Positions 22,023-31,328 of a stretch of DNA of 64,000 bases are shown in pieces. The stretch comes from Semisulcospira habei. Lineage: Eukaryota; Mollusca; Gastropoda; Semisulcospiridae. The DNA lies in NCBI GenBank assembly GCA_036245525.1, contig BTPG01000003.1, positions 193,173,021 to 193,237,020 on the forward strand, given 5' to 3'. The notes beneath the pieces are model-generated. The model was given only the letters and a program-made list of their open reading frames with translations. It made no database searches and was not told where the DNA came from. The first letter of the stretch is position 1. Each line of letters starts with the position of its first letter. The translations under genes and the position numbers were made by a program.

Positions 22023-22334
22023 GTAAGTAAACGTTTAAACATTAATCAGACCAAAACGGTGACTGCACTTTGTAGACGTAAGGTGTTTTCCGACATTTTA
22101 GTAATTCAAAATGAAAATATGACGTCCCTTACTTTTTGTGAGCACTATATGTCACACCAATGTTGTGAAATTGTAGGCCAATGGGATGGCTAATCACTGA
22201 TATAATCATTATTATACCCATTTCGAAAACGTTTAGTAATTCAAGCTGAAAAGTTAATGTACCTTATTAATTTTTAGCATTACATGTCACTCTGGCCGAG
22301 GTTGGGTCGACGCCGAGGTTGGGACCCAACAGTG

Positions 22335-22366
22335 GTCGTCAAACCCCGAACTAATCAACCAACCAT
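22335..22366 (+). mobile_element. SINE S-I 3' tail fragment
   Basis: Reads gtcaaaccccgaactaatc and then caaccaacc, matching the 3' end of the SINE at 15984. Confidence 0.6.
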
Positions 22367-22456
22367 CTTTTACTTGTACCTACTCAAATGAATTGTGAAA
22401 AGAAGAGTAGAACGGCTTCAGCTGGGGTAAGACAACATCAGCGAATTGTAGCAATA

Positions 22457-22719
22457 AATTTCACGTCAGGGTCCTAGTCGTGCAAGGAACATGGAGATAA
22501 AGTGATGTAAACAAGGGACATAGATCCTCATGAGCCCCCGCGAATGCGGGGGCTCATGAGGATCTATGTCTCTTGCACGGCAGATTTTTTTTCTTCAATT
22601 TAATGTCAGAGTCCTAGTTGTGCAAGGAACATGGAGAGAAAGAGATTTCAGCAAGAGACATAGATCCTTATGAGCCCCCACGAATGCGGGGGCTCAGTCA
22701 TGAGGATCTATGTCTCTTG
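22457..22719. repeat. Tandem pair of family A palindromes
   Basis: Two units of about 137 bp, each with gtgcaaggaacatggag and a full hairpin (22512-22576 and 22651-22719). The second hairpin has a small insertion (cagt) near its loop and is cut at its right edge by LINE C. Confidence 0.85.
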
Positions 22720-23212
22720 GGCGCCATCTTGTTTGTGCGACCTACCACGTGTTTTTCGCTCCCAGTGTTTTTGTGGTTTTTTGTTGGATGTACTGTCTTT
22801 CGTGTGCTGAAAGTCTGCTGAGTATCGTATAAGAGTGCGCTGATGAGGATTGTATGATTATGTTTCGTCGGATCTGGTTGCTGTTTGAGTGGTATCGTAT
22901 TGAATTGTGTCTGTCATTTGAATTTTGTTTACGTCGCCATTTTGCTTCTTCCGCAGCGTGGGTTTTCGCCGGGTCTCTCCGCCGCCCTGTTTTTATGTGC
23001 TGCGCGCTAGTGTGTTAAGTGTTTACTGTGTGAGTCTGTTTGCCACCCGCGGTTGCATCTGTTGCTTGGTTGTTGTAAACTCGTTTGTGTTCCTACCGTT
23101 CTATAGGTTTACGTGTGCTCTCCCGTCGACATCTCGCCCTCCCCAATTTCGGCGCCATTGCACGATCTCGCCGCTGACCGACCGGAAATCAGGTCGCTCT
23201 CCTACCACACCG

Positions 23213-23231
23213 CTCACACACACACACACCG

Positions 23232-23301
<70 letters not shown>

Positions 23302-23302
23302 A

Positions 23303-23376
<74 letters not shown>
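23213..23376. repeat. (CA)n microsatellite in the LINE C 5' region
   Basis: About 160 bp of CA dinucleotides with two short interruptions. Confidence 0.95.
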
Positions 23377-23380
<4 letters not shown>

Positions 23381-24073
23381 ACTGAACCCTCTTCTCGTCT
23401 TCCTCTTTCTTGTCCTCACAAACAATCATGCTCATCAGATACACACGCCAACAACTGCTATCTCTACGTCGCCACGCCACCTACTGCGCCGCCGGTACCG
23501 CTGACAGTGTTGCAGATGCCTTACGCGGCATCCGATCGCGAAAGAGAGGCCGCAGGGGCGGAATTAGCAAAAAGCGGGACTAACCACAACAAACACAACC
23601 ACACACTTCTTCCCCTTTCCTATGCCCTTCCACCCTTTCCGCCTCCCCCCGCCTCCTCGATTTCGCCACCTCCCTTCCTTCTTCTCCCATTTCTTTTCCT
23701 CTCTTCCTCATCTACCGCTCCTCGCTCTCCTCGGCCGCCCCCTCCCACCCCGCCCTCCTCCCCTCACCCCCTCCTCCTTCGCCTGCTTTTTCCTCGTCGT
23801 CCCCTCTTCCCCCTTTCTCATCCCCTTCGCCCTCCCCCTCTCTCTACCTCAGCTTTTCCTACTCATCTTCCTCCTCCTCCCCCCTCCCCTCCTCTCGCAT
23901 CCTCTTTCTTGCCCGGTTCTTCTTCCCCGTCTTTTCTTCCTCCTCACTCTCCCCCTCCCCCCTCCTTCCCCCCTCCATCCTCTTTCCCCTCTCCCCACCC
24001 TCCTCTTCCTTTGTCCTCTTCTTCGTCCGTTTATTCTCCCTCTTCCTCTTCTGGCTCATCCAACCTAAAACTG

Positions 24074-24780
24074 TCTGTTCAATGCACAGTCTGTCTGCAA
24101 AGATGGCAAAGCCCACGTGATTTCAGATTTCATTCTAGACAATGACCTAGATGTTGTCGTGATCACCGAAACGTGGCTCCGCTCAGCTGGCGATGAACCC
24201 ATCATCGCCAGCGTCACTCCGAGTGGTTACCGCCTGTCCTCCTTCCCGCGTGCTTCCAGAGGGGGTGGCATTGCCATCATCTACAGGGACTGTCTTTCTG
24301 CTCACTTCTCCTTCTCTCAGTCTCTACCTTTTCCTCATCCCTCCTTTGAATTTGTCGAGGCCGTAGCAACACTCCCCGGCCAGTCCCTCAACTTCTCATG
24401 TATATATCGCCCCCCTCCAAGCTCTCAAAACAAACTCACAAACTCCATGTTCCTCACCGAGTTCGACCTCCTTCTCGACCACTACAGCACACGACCCGGA
24501 AAAACATCCTTCTTGGCGACTTCAACTTCCACTTCGACAAACCCGACCACCCTGACAAAAACGCCTTTGCAGGTCACTTTTAAACCACAATCTTACACAA
24601 CACATTACTAAACCCACCCACCGACTTGGCCACACCCTCGACTGGATCATCACCCGCACCTCCGATCAACTCTTCCTCGACTCTGACACCTCTTCTGTGC
24701 TTCCCTCTGACCACCTCGCTATTCTCGTCGCCCTCAACCTACCTCCCCCGAAAACACCCAAGCTGTCTCTCGTCGCAAAA
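24074..24780 (+). pseudogene. LINE C endonuclease, frameshifted
   Basis: Begins LFNAQSVCKDGKAHVISDF and DLDVVVITETWL (catalytic Glu), then FSCIYRPP. The frame shifts near 24500 to NILLGDFNFHFDKP, then continues with LDWIITRTSDQL and SDHLAILVA. Together these are the AP-endonuclease motifs in order. Confidence 0.85.
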
Positions 24781-24830
24781 TAAAATCTGTCAACCGAGAG
24801 AGCTTCTTCGACGAAGCTGTTGACCTTCTC

Positions 24831-26897
24831 TTGGACCCCGCCGCCTCTCCTGATCTTGCATCCCATTTCGATTCCTCCCTTCGAAAACTTCTAGACATCC
24901 ACGCCCCTGTCACCACCTGCTCCATACCCAACCGACTCCCCTCCCCCTGGCTCACTGACGACATAGCTGATGCCAAGCGCAAGCGCCGACAAGCGGAACG
25001 CCGCTGGCGCTCATCCGACCTCACCGTTCACAGACAGATCTTCCAAACCACCAGATCCAAAGTCTGCAGAATGATCTCCGACTCCAAACGTAAACATCTT
25101 CAAAACAAAATCCTGGAATCCACTTCATCCAAAACCCTCTACGCTACCATGAACACACTCCTAGGCACTTCTAAACACTCTCCTCTTCCCAACACACACA
25201 GCAAAGAAGAACTCCCGTCCGCTTTTTCCACCTATTTCTCCGACAAAATCCAAACTCTGCGCAACACACTCGACACTCTGCCTTCTCCGCCTTGCCTTCC
25301 TGACCCTCCCCCCCCCCTTTTCCGGCACTCCCCTCTCGTCCTTCCGCCCGTCTCTCAGGATGAAGTCCTCAAGACCATAAAGTCCATGACTTTCAAAACC
25401 TGCGAACTAGACCCCCTCCCAGCTTCTCTCTACCGGGACGGCCTTCCAAAACTTTTGTCCTTCATCACCGACATCATCAACACATCTCTAGAAAATGGCT
25501 CCGTCCCCGATATCTTCAAGTCCGCCATTGTCCGTCCTCTCCTCAAAAAACACATCCTCGACCCAAACGATCTCAAGAACTACCGCCCAGTCTCCAATCT
25601 CTCTTTCCTGTCCAACCTTCTTGAGAAGGTTGTCCTCAACCAGCTCAACCTCCACCTCGCCGACAACAACCTTCTCAGTCCCTTCCAGTCTGCATATCGC
25701 AAACATCACAGCACTGAAACAGATCTTCTACATATCCTAAACGACCTGCTGATCTCCACCGACTCGGGCAACATCTCCCTTCTTACGCTACTCGATCTCT
25801 CTGCCGCCTTCGACACCATAGACCACTCTATCCTCCTCCATCGCCTTCACCACTCCTTTGGCATCACTGACTCTGCTCACTCCTGGTTTCTCTCCTACCT
25901 CTCCGACAGACAGCAATCAGTCACCATCGACGGCGTCTCCTCCAACCCAGTCAGGCTCTCCTGCGGCGTTCCACAGGGGTCCGTCTTGGGTCCGGTCCTT
26001 TTCACACTCTACACCTCTCCCCTGTCCAACATCATCCAGTCTCACCACATACACCACCACCTCTACGCTGACGACTCACAACTACTAGACAAAGACAAAC
26101 TCGACAACACTCAGTCACTAATGACTCGCACGGCTGACTGCTACGAAGACGTGAAAAACTGGATGACAGCAAACAAGCTTAAACTGAACGACGACAAAAC
26201 GGAAGCCATGCTGGTAGGCACTCGCCAGAAACTCTCCCAGCTCCCCCCCCCCCTCTCTCTCCACCTTCAACTCGACAGCACCCCGATCTCCCTCTCTGAC
26301 TCGGTCAAGAACCTCGGCGTTATCCTCGATTCCTCTCTTTCCATGACCAGCTTCGTCTCCGCCACGGCCCAGGCATGTTATTTCCACCTCCGCCGCATCA
26401 GTCAGATCAGAAAATACCTCACTAACTCGCTGTCTCTCTCATCTTATCTCGCATCGACTACTGCAACTCTCTCCTCTCCGGCCTTCCTCACTCTACCACT
26501 CTCACTCTTCAGCGCGTCCAGAACAATGCTGCCCGCCTCGTCCTCAGAAAGAAAAAATCCGACCACATCACTCCCCTGCTCAAGTTCCTTCACTGGCTCC
26601 CCATCCCCCAACGCATCCAATACAAGATTCTGTCTCTCTGCTACAAATCCCTGAACAACTACGCTCCTACCTATCTCTCCAACTTACTTCACCCCTACAC
26701 TCCTTCCCGCTCTCTCCGCTCCGCCTCCGACCCTCTCCGCCTCCTCATCCCCCGCACCAAACTCAGCACTTTCGGCCCCCGCTCCTTCTCCGTCTACGGT
26801 CCATCCACCTGGAACACCCTCCCACTCTCTCTCCGTCAGAAACACTCTCTCTCCTCCTTCCAGTCCGCCCTCAAAACTCACCTCTTTCAACAGTTCT
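24831..26897 (+). pseudogene. LINE C reverse transcriptase, frameshifted near the 3' end
   Basis: An open frame from 24831 to about 26440 contains NYRPVSNLSFLSNLLEKVV, SAYRKHHSTETDLL, LLDLSAAFDTIDHS, CGVPQGSVLGPVLF and the catalytic HLYADDSQL. A shift near 26440 moves the remainder (RIDYCNSLLSGLP, NNAARLVLRKK, LKTHLFQQF) to another frame, which ends near 26897. Motif style places it in the L2/CR1 group. Confidence 0.9.
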
Positions 26898-27075
26898 AGC
26901 ACTATATCACTACACTCCCCACCCCAAGCTGACCGTCGTAATGTATTTTCACTATTTGTGGTACGTGAGTCATTGTCTAAAGCGTGCGCATGCGTGTGCG
27001 AGTTGTGAGTACGCGCTTAGAGTTATAATTATTATAAGATAAGCGCATTATAAATACCGTAATTATTAATTATTA

Positions 27076-27132
27076 TTGCAGTTGGGTCGCGTTCACCTTT
27101 TCGCAGCCACGGAATAGGTGGTGAAAGGGTTA
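27076..27132. repeat. Family A MITE, right end displaced by LINE C
   Basis: Reads ttgcagttgggtcgcgttc and ends gtgaaagggttaa, which is the right flank and terminus of family A elements. Confidence 0.75.
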
Positions 27133-27269
27133 AACGACACAGAAACTTACAAAAGTCAGACAATATCTTGAACATAGTTTATTTCACGGCCTCTCGTTTT
27201 AATAATTCTGTATACGAATGAAAATGAAACCTCTGAACTCTAGCTCAATACAAGCGTCAGAGCGTGTCT

Positions 27270-27345
27270 GTGACTCTGGATTTTTAAACTTTGGACCATA
27301 ACGTCCAAAATCACAGACCACCAGCACATTACTAAATGTTTAATA
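27270..27345. repeat. Family J palindrome
   Basis: Arms gtctgtgactctgga and tccaaaatcacagac flank a short centre with cataacg. Same family as 40726, 47283 and 60904. Confidence 0.7.
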
Positions 27346-27407
27346 AATAAAATGCACTGGTCAGTTTCAAAATCACAGCTACCAAAGTCTTTTAATCATT
27401 CAAGGTT

Positions 27408-27487
27408 TCCAACACCAATAGCTGCGGAAGTCTCGTATCGCGGCGTTGCCGCCGGCAAAGCTATACACTTCGGCAGCTATTGGTGCG
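27408..27487. repeat. Family O palindrome
   Basis: Arms caccaatagctgcgg and cggcagctattggtg with an imperfect inner part around gcggcgttgccgccgg. A half copy lies at about 28207-28258. Confidence 0.7.
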
Positions 27488-27493
27488 GGGCTC

Positions 27494-27640
27494 CTCATTC
27501 GAGACGTGCCGTATCCGGATACGTGGCTCCGAATGTATGAACTCTCGAATGCGTGAACCCTTTCGCTGTCGGTAGCGCTTTGTGTCGCGATGATCCCGAC
27601 AAGAATCATCGCGACAACTTGAAAGCGCTACCAAAAAAGA
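27494..27640. repeat. Degenerate family C followed by family D palindrome
   Basis: cattcgagacgtgccg and ccggatacgtgg mark family C. Next, gaaccctttcgctgtcgg and tcgcgatgat/atcatcgcgac mark family D (27555-27634). Confidence 0.65.
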
Positions 27641-27649
27641 CTAATGGCA

Positions 27650-28510
27650 TAATCAATACAACACGCACTTGTCTACAGAACCATGTAAGTTTCACAGTCA
27701 GTTATACAACTGGACATTATTTTGAGACAACGGTACATTTGCCTCCCCTCAGAGATGCAGGGAAACTACACTTTTTGCCCCAGTCGGCCACAGGTACATG
27801 CTATTTTTATTTATTTATTTTAAAATCATTGTATCAACTCTTACATATCCAGTTCAGTCGTTGTTTATTTTGACGCGACAAGTGTGGACAGCAAAAATAA
27901 AAGACGAACGTTTGAATAGATCGAAACTTAGAAGCTGTCGGTCTCCTGAAAGAGAATTTGAAAACCTACAAACACGTGAACGAACGAACATCCCGATGAT
28001 AATTAGAAAAAACGAGAAAACTGAGGGTGGAAAAAAATACATGGACAAAATTCAATGTACAGAGAGAATATCATCGTTCCTGAAGTATCGCTTGAATTTT
28101 TTTTACGGTTCCCGGAAAAATGTAGTTTTCATGACGTGTGTCGGTTTTACCGCATCACACTCTTCTGTCTCGCCATGACACATTGACAAACATTAAGGCG
28201 ACTCGCATTAATAGCCGGCGGCAACGCTATACGACACTTCCGCAGCAATTGATGCGGGACAACTTGAATGAGTTAACAAATTCCAGACATGATCCAGCTA
28301 CAGCAGAACCTGTTTTGAGAGACCACCTGTATGCGAGGCCACCTATCTTTGAAGATCTGTCTTTAATGACTGCTACCACTTTATACCCTTCAAGACTTCT
28401 CTTGCCATGATGTGCCCGCTCTTGAGAGAGAAGGTCACAAAGTGGAACCTGTCATTATCACGGCGGTCTTTGAAACCATTACAAATTCAACGCCCAATAA
28501 CTCTATCTCC
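27650..28510. other. Unassigned sequence
   Basis: No gene was supported. A half copy of family O lies near 28207-28258. Confidence 0.4.
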
Positions 28511-28514
28511 AGGA

Positions 28515-28516
<2 letters not shown>

Positions 28517-28608
<92 letters not shown>
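28517..28608. repeat. (AT)n microsatellite at the 3' end of a hammerhead repeat
   Basis: About 92 bp of AT. It starts exactly where the inverted hammerhead repeat ends, at the position where repeat unit 2 at 18259 also passes into AT. Confidence 0.95.
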
Positions 28609-28612
<4 letters not shown>

Positions 28613-28882
28613 TCATTAAATTCTGAGAATGCTGTGCTAAAGCCATGGAATTCCAGGCTGGTAAGGTTGCATTGTGTCTTCAGGACATCAGCTGTCCTTT
28701 TTATGACTGCATCGCTCACAAGATCTTTTGAGCCTTCCACTGAACACCTACTACATAGAGCAGTAGGGACTACCCCCAGGCGCCCCGCCATCCGCTGGAG
28801 AATATCCAGTCCTCCCCCCGAGGGGTAGAAAATATTCCCAAACAGATATTGGACCTGCTGAGTAGATTTTAAAGTTTTTGCC

Positions 28883-28925
28883 GCCTACAACCGGTTTCGC
28901 CCCAAGAGGGGCTCTTCAGGTAGGC
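28883..28925 (-). ncRNA. Hammerhead ribozyme, copy 3 (stem II changed in compensatory fashion)
   Basis: On the minus strand: stem I GCCTAC/GTAGGC, core CTGAAGA, stem II GCCCC/GGGGC with loop TCTT, GAAA, short stem III ACC/GGT, then predicted cleavage after GTT. Stem II differs from copies 1 and 2 at several positions, yet both strands changed together, which supports a conserved fold. Confidence 0.82.
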
Positions 28926-28942
28926 ATACGGCGTAACCTAAA

Positions 28943-29164
28943 GGTTGGTTGGTTGGTTGGTTAGTTCGGGTTTAACGTCCACAGCACCGAGGTGATCATG
29001 GACGGCCCTGACAGGCGGGTTATGGGGGACAGGGAAATCTATTGCCTATGGAGTACGACCTGAACACTGATCAACTCAGGTGCACTCCAACTGTGCCACT
29101 TTGATTAACCAGGACCCTTCAACGGACATGCTATGGAACAAATCCGTTTTTTCCCCCTGGATAA
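28943..29164 (-). mobile_element. SINE S-I, 5'-truncated, 15-bp target duplication
   Basis: ACGGCGTAACCTAAA flanks it at 28928-28942 and 29165-29179. The (AACC)n 3' tail is at the low-coordinate end, and the tRNA-like head is absent. It landed three bases from the hammerhead without breaking it. Confidence 0.9.
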
Positions 29165-29421
29165 ACGGCGTAACCTAAAATTGCAAACACAACGCATGTA
29201 CTAGAAGCGGCCTCCAGAATTTACTGGTAGCACCACTAGTATAGCGCGGATTGCATCCCTAAAGCTTTATAAGGTGTTGCAGTGGAAGAATACTAATTAA
29301 TTTTGAAAAGGCAATACCTAGGCAATTTTGTCATGCAATTATTCTTTATTTTTAACAAAGGCGTCACCCAAAGCTAAAATCCTTAAAAAGCCAAATCTAA
29401 AAGCCAAAAAGCCTTATACAT

Positions 29422-29563
<142 letters not shown>

Positions 29564-29726
29564 AAGGGGCAAGCGAGTTTGACCTAGGACAAGCGAGTGA
29601 CCTAGGACATCATTAGATGCGGGGGCTGATGATGTTCTGGGTGGTGTCGACACTTCAACCGGCATGGAAAGGGTTAACGATATTTCCTCCATAACAGAAT
29701 AGCCCAGCAGTCATAAAACCCAATTA

Positions 29727-29930
29727 ACCCTTTCCACCCTGACGCACTACAGCAGGAGATGGGTCGACCATGATAATTCAAGGGTAGTGCCAGATTAGCT
29801 TGGCGCCGGCTAATCTGGCACTGCTCTTGAATTATCATGGTCGATCCATTTTTTGCAACTGGTGCATATCATTAGATGACGCCTCCAAAATCTGGGAAAT
29901 ACGGCCGTCGGGCTGAATGAGTTTTAAAAA
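29727..29930. repeat. Family B MITE
   Basis: Begins ttaaccctttccaccctg. Hairpin arms gtcgaccatgataattc and gaattatcatggtcgat are at 29763-29845, with a shortened loop. Confidence 0.85.
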
Positions 29931-30148
29931 GGTGGAAAAACAATGTTTTGGAAACCTGCAATGCAATATCTAGCGCAAAACACGATTTTACACAGTGAAA
30001 AATATTGCAAACTATATAATTCTTCAAGACATGCGACATTTTGTGATCAATCTACCGTGTCTGTCCAATGAATAGCACATTCAGTACATACACCTGTGCG
30101 TAGGCAAATATGTGTGATTTTTTTTTATTTTACGGCTCCAAAATCAAA

Positions 30149-30268
30149 GGGGTCAGTTGCCTGAGCGAGCTTAGTCCTGCGCCAGCCACAAAGCAAGGTG
30201 CTCCGCTATGGCGGAGCACCTTGCTTAGTGGCTGGTGCAGGACTAAGCTCACTCATGCAACCGACCCC
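30149..30268. repeat. Family E palindrome
   Basis: Arms gtcctgcgccagccac and gtggctggtgcaggac meet at gctccgctatggcggagc. Outer arms ggggtcagttgc and gcaaccgacccc extend the stem to about 58 bp per arm. Confidence 0.9.
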
Positions 30269-30555
30269 AGCACACATACTATCATACCGCTGTATGTTTG
30301 AAAATTGACCGTACGTGTCAAAAAAGCTACTTTTGAAAAATAAAATATGTTTGTCATTGTCTGTAAAATAAGTCCATGGGCATTACAATAATAAATGATT
30401 TACAAGCAGTCGGTACAAAGGGAGAATTGTCAGTATCAATCATGTACAAAACGTGCTTCGCACTCAATAAAACGTAAATCTCTTCGCAGTGGAATGCCTT
30501 TTTATTTTTATTTTTTGACTGGCATACTCTGCACTACTTAACAGGTCGCACCGGC

Positions 30556-30602
30556 AACACGAAGTAGGCATCCGCTGATGCCACGAATGCCTACTTCGTT
30601 TT
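30556..30602. repeat. Family K palindrome
   Basis: Arms acgaagtaggcat and atgcctacttcgt around a gatgccacga-type loop. Confidence 0.75.
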
Positions 30603-30747
30603 GTCCACAAGACGAAAACATGCTGCAAAGAACCGCCGACAGGGCGTAAACATGGTGCAAAAGACGCTGGGGGGACTCCACCCCAAAGAAAAAAAAAAAG
30701 AAAAAAAAAAAAAAAAAAAGAATTAAAAAAAAAGAAGAGAGAATAGT

Positions 30748-30838
30748 TTAACCCTTTAGCTGTCGGTTGCGGTTTTTGTCGAGGTGATTCCTGCAGGAAT
30801 CACCTCGACAAAACCCGCTACCGACAGCCACATGGTTA
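30748..30838. repeat. Family D palindrome
   Basis: ttaaccctttagctgtcgg on the left; hairpin tcgaggtgattcc/tgcaggaatcacctcga; right arm gctaccgacagcc. Relative to other D copies both arms carry paired changes. Confidence 0.88.
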
Positions 30839-30932
30839 GAAACACGATCGAACCATTGATGGCCTTCCGCAGTGTCACAGGACTGAGTAGATCAACCCGG
30901 TAGCTTATTTATTGTGGTGAGTATACATGAAG

Positions 30933-31226
30933 TTAACCTCTTTTGTGCCGAGACACAGTTAATAAACACGCCTGTACGATGTCAATAATGTACTACCAAA
31001 GTGCAAGAGGCATATATCCTCACGCACCCCTGCAGATAACGGGGGTCATGAAGGCGTATGCCTTCTTGCCGACTTCATTTACATCTGTGTTCCTTGCGCG
31101 GGCTTTTAAGTTTTAATTGCCGTTTTATTATTACTGTGACTGCTTTCTACGCTTCTTTTCCTTCGAGCGGTACAGCCAGCAGCAGTCAAGGGGTTAATTA
31201 ATGCCCACTGGCAGTGAAGGGGTTAT
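30933..31226. repeat. Family A MITE forming the SLC26 3' UTR
   Basis: Left end ttaacctcttttgtgccg, hairpin at 31003-31069 (diverged), right end ggcagtgaaggggtta at 31210-31225. The right end is about 10 bases from the SLC26 stop codon, so the transcript reads straight into this element. Confidence 0.75.
31124..31129 (-). promoter_or_regulatory. Candidate SLC26 poly(A) signal
   Basis: AATAAA on the minus strand, 107 bases past the stop codon and inside the family A element. Another AATAAA is near 30906. Confidence 0.45.
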
Positions 31227-31235
31227 GTGCTGGTT

Positions 31236-31328
31236 TTATATTCTGGGCGGGTCTTGTTCATCTTCTGTCGTGGCCAGGTCTAGCCGGACAAAACTGCTCG
31301 ATATGCCGTCCTCGGGGCCTGTAATACT
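31236..31328 (-). CDS. SLC26: SLC26 terminal exon (17th visible)
   Basis: Acceptor gtttgtttcag, phase 0, 30 codons and TAA. Encodes an acidic tail with [17 protein letters not shown], ending DPPRI. No PDZ-type S/T-x-L end is seen, unlike several vertebrate A3/A6 proteins. Confidence 0.8.
   Translation of the reverse strand, partial: SITGPEDGISSSFVRLDLATTEDEQDPPRI

Larger units (their letters stand above)
20080..22028 (+). mobile_element. LINE B, 5'-truncated, with 12-bp target duplication
   Basis: The 12-mer AAACGTTTAAAC flanks the insert (20068-20079 and 22029-22040). The 3' end is a (TAAG)n tail right after the stop codon. The insert has a reverse transcriptase but no endonuclease, so it is 5'-truncated. 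It lies in the middle of the inverted-repeat element. Confidence 0.88.
19936..22331. mobile_element. Inverted-repeat DNA element split by LINE B
   Basis: Ends are inverted copies of TGTTGGGTCCCGACCTCGG (19938 onward) and its complement (to 22331). A longer imperfect inverted repeat continues inward, including CCATTGGCCTACAAT and GGTGTGACATA, for over 100 bp on each side. Without the LINE the element would be a palindrome-like MITE of about 430 bp. Confidence 0.75.
22720..27075 (+). mobile_element. LINE C, near full-length L2/CR1-type element
   Basis: Sits between CTCTTG (end of a family A hairpin) and CAGTTGG (normal right flank of that hairpin, resuming at 27079), so its limits are well defined. 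TTG repeats at both edges. It has a long 5' region with (CA)n and C/T-rich DNA, endonuclease, reverse transcriptase and a 3' tail ending aattattaattattatt. Several frameshifts make it inactive as read. Confidence 0.85.
28609..29409 (-). repeat. Hammerhead-bearing repeat, third copy, inverted and split by a SINE
   Basis: Matches units 1 and 2 on the opposite strand over about 550 bp, with many substitutions. A SINE occupies 28943-29164. The 5' end differs from units 1 and 2 for the first 40 bases. Confidence 0.8.

Noticed and set aside
22838..22880. Fourth hammerhead (CTGATGAG followed by TTTCG)
   Set aside because: GAAA and matching stems are missing.
22925..24145. 406-codon frame rich in Thr-His and Pro-Ser
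   Set aside because: Produced by the (CA)n and C/T-rich tracts of the LINE C 5' region. Part could overlap an ORF1, but nothing supports it.
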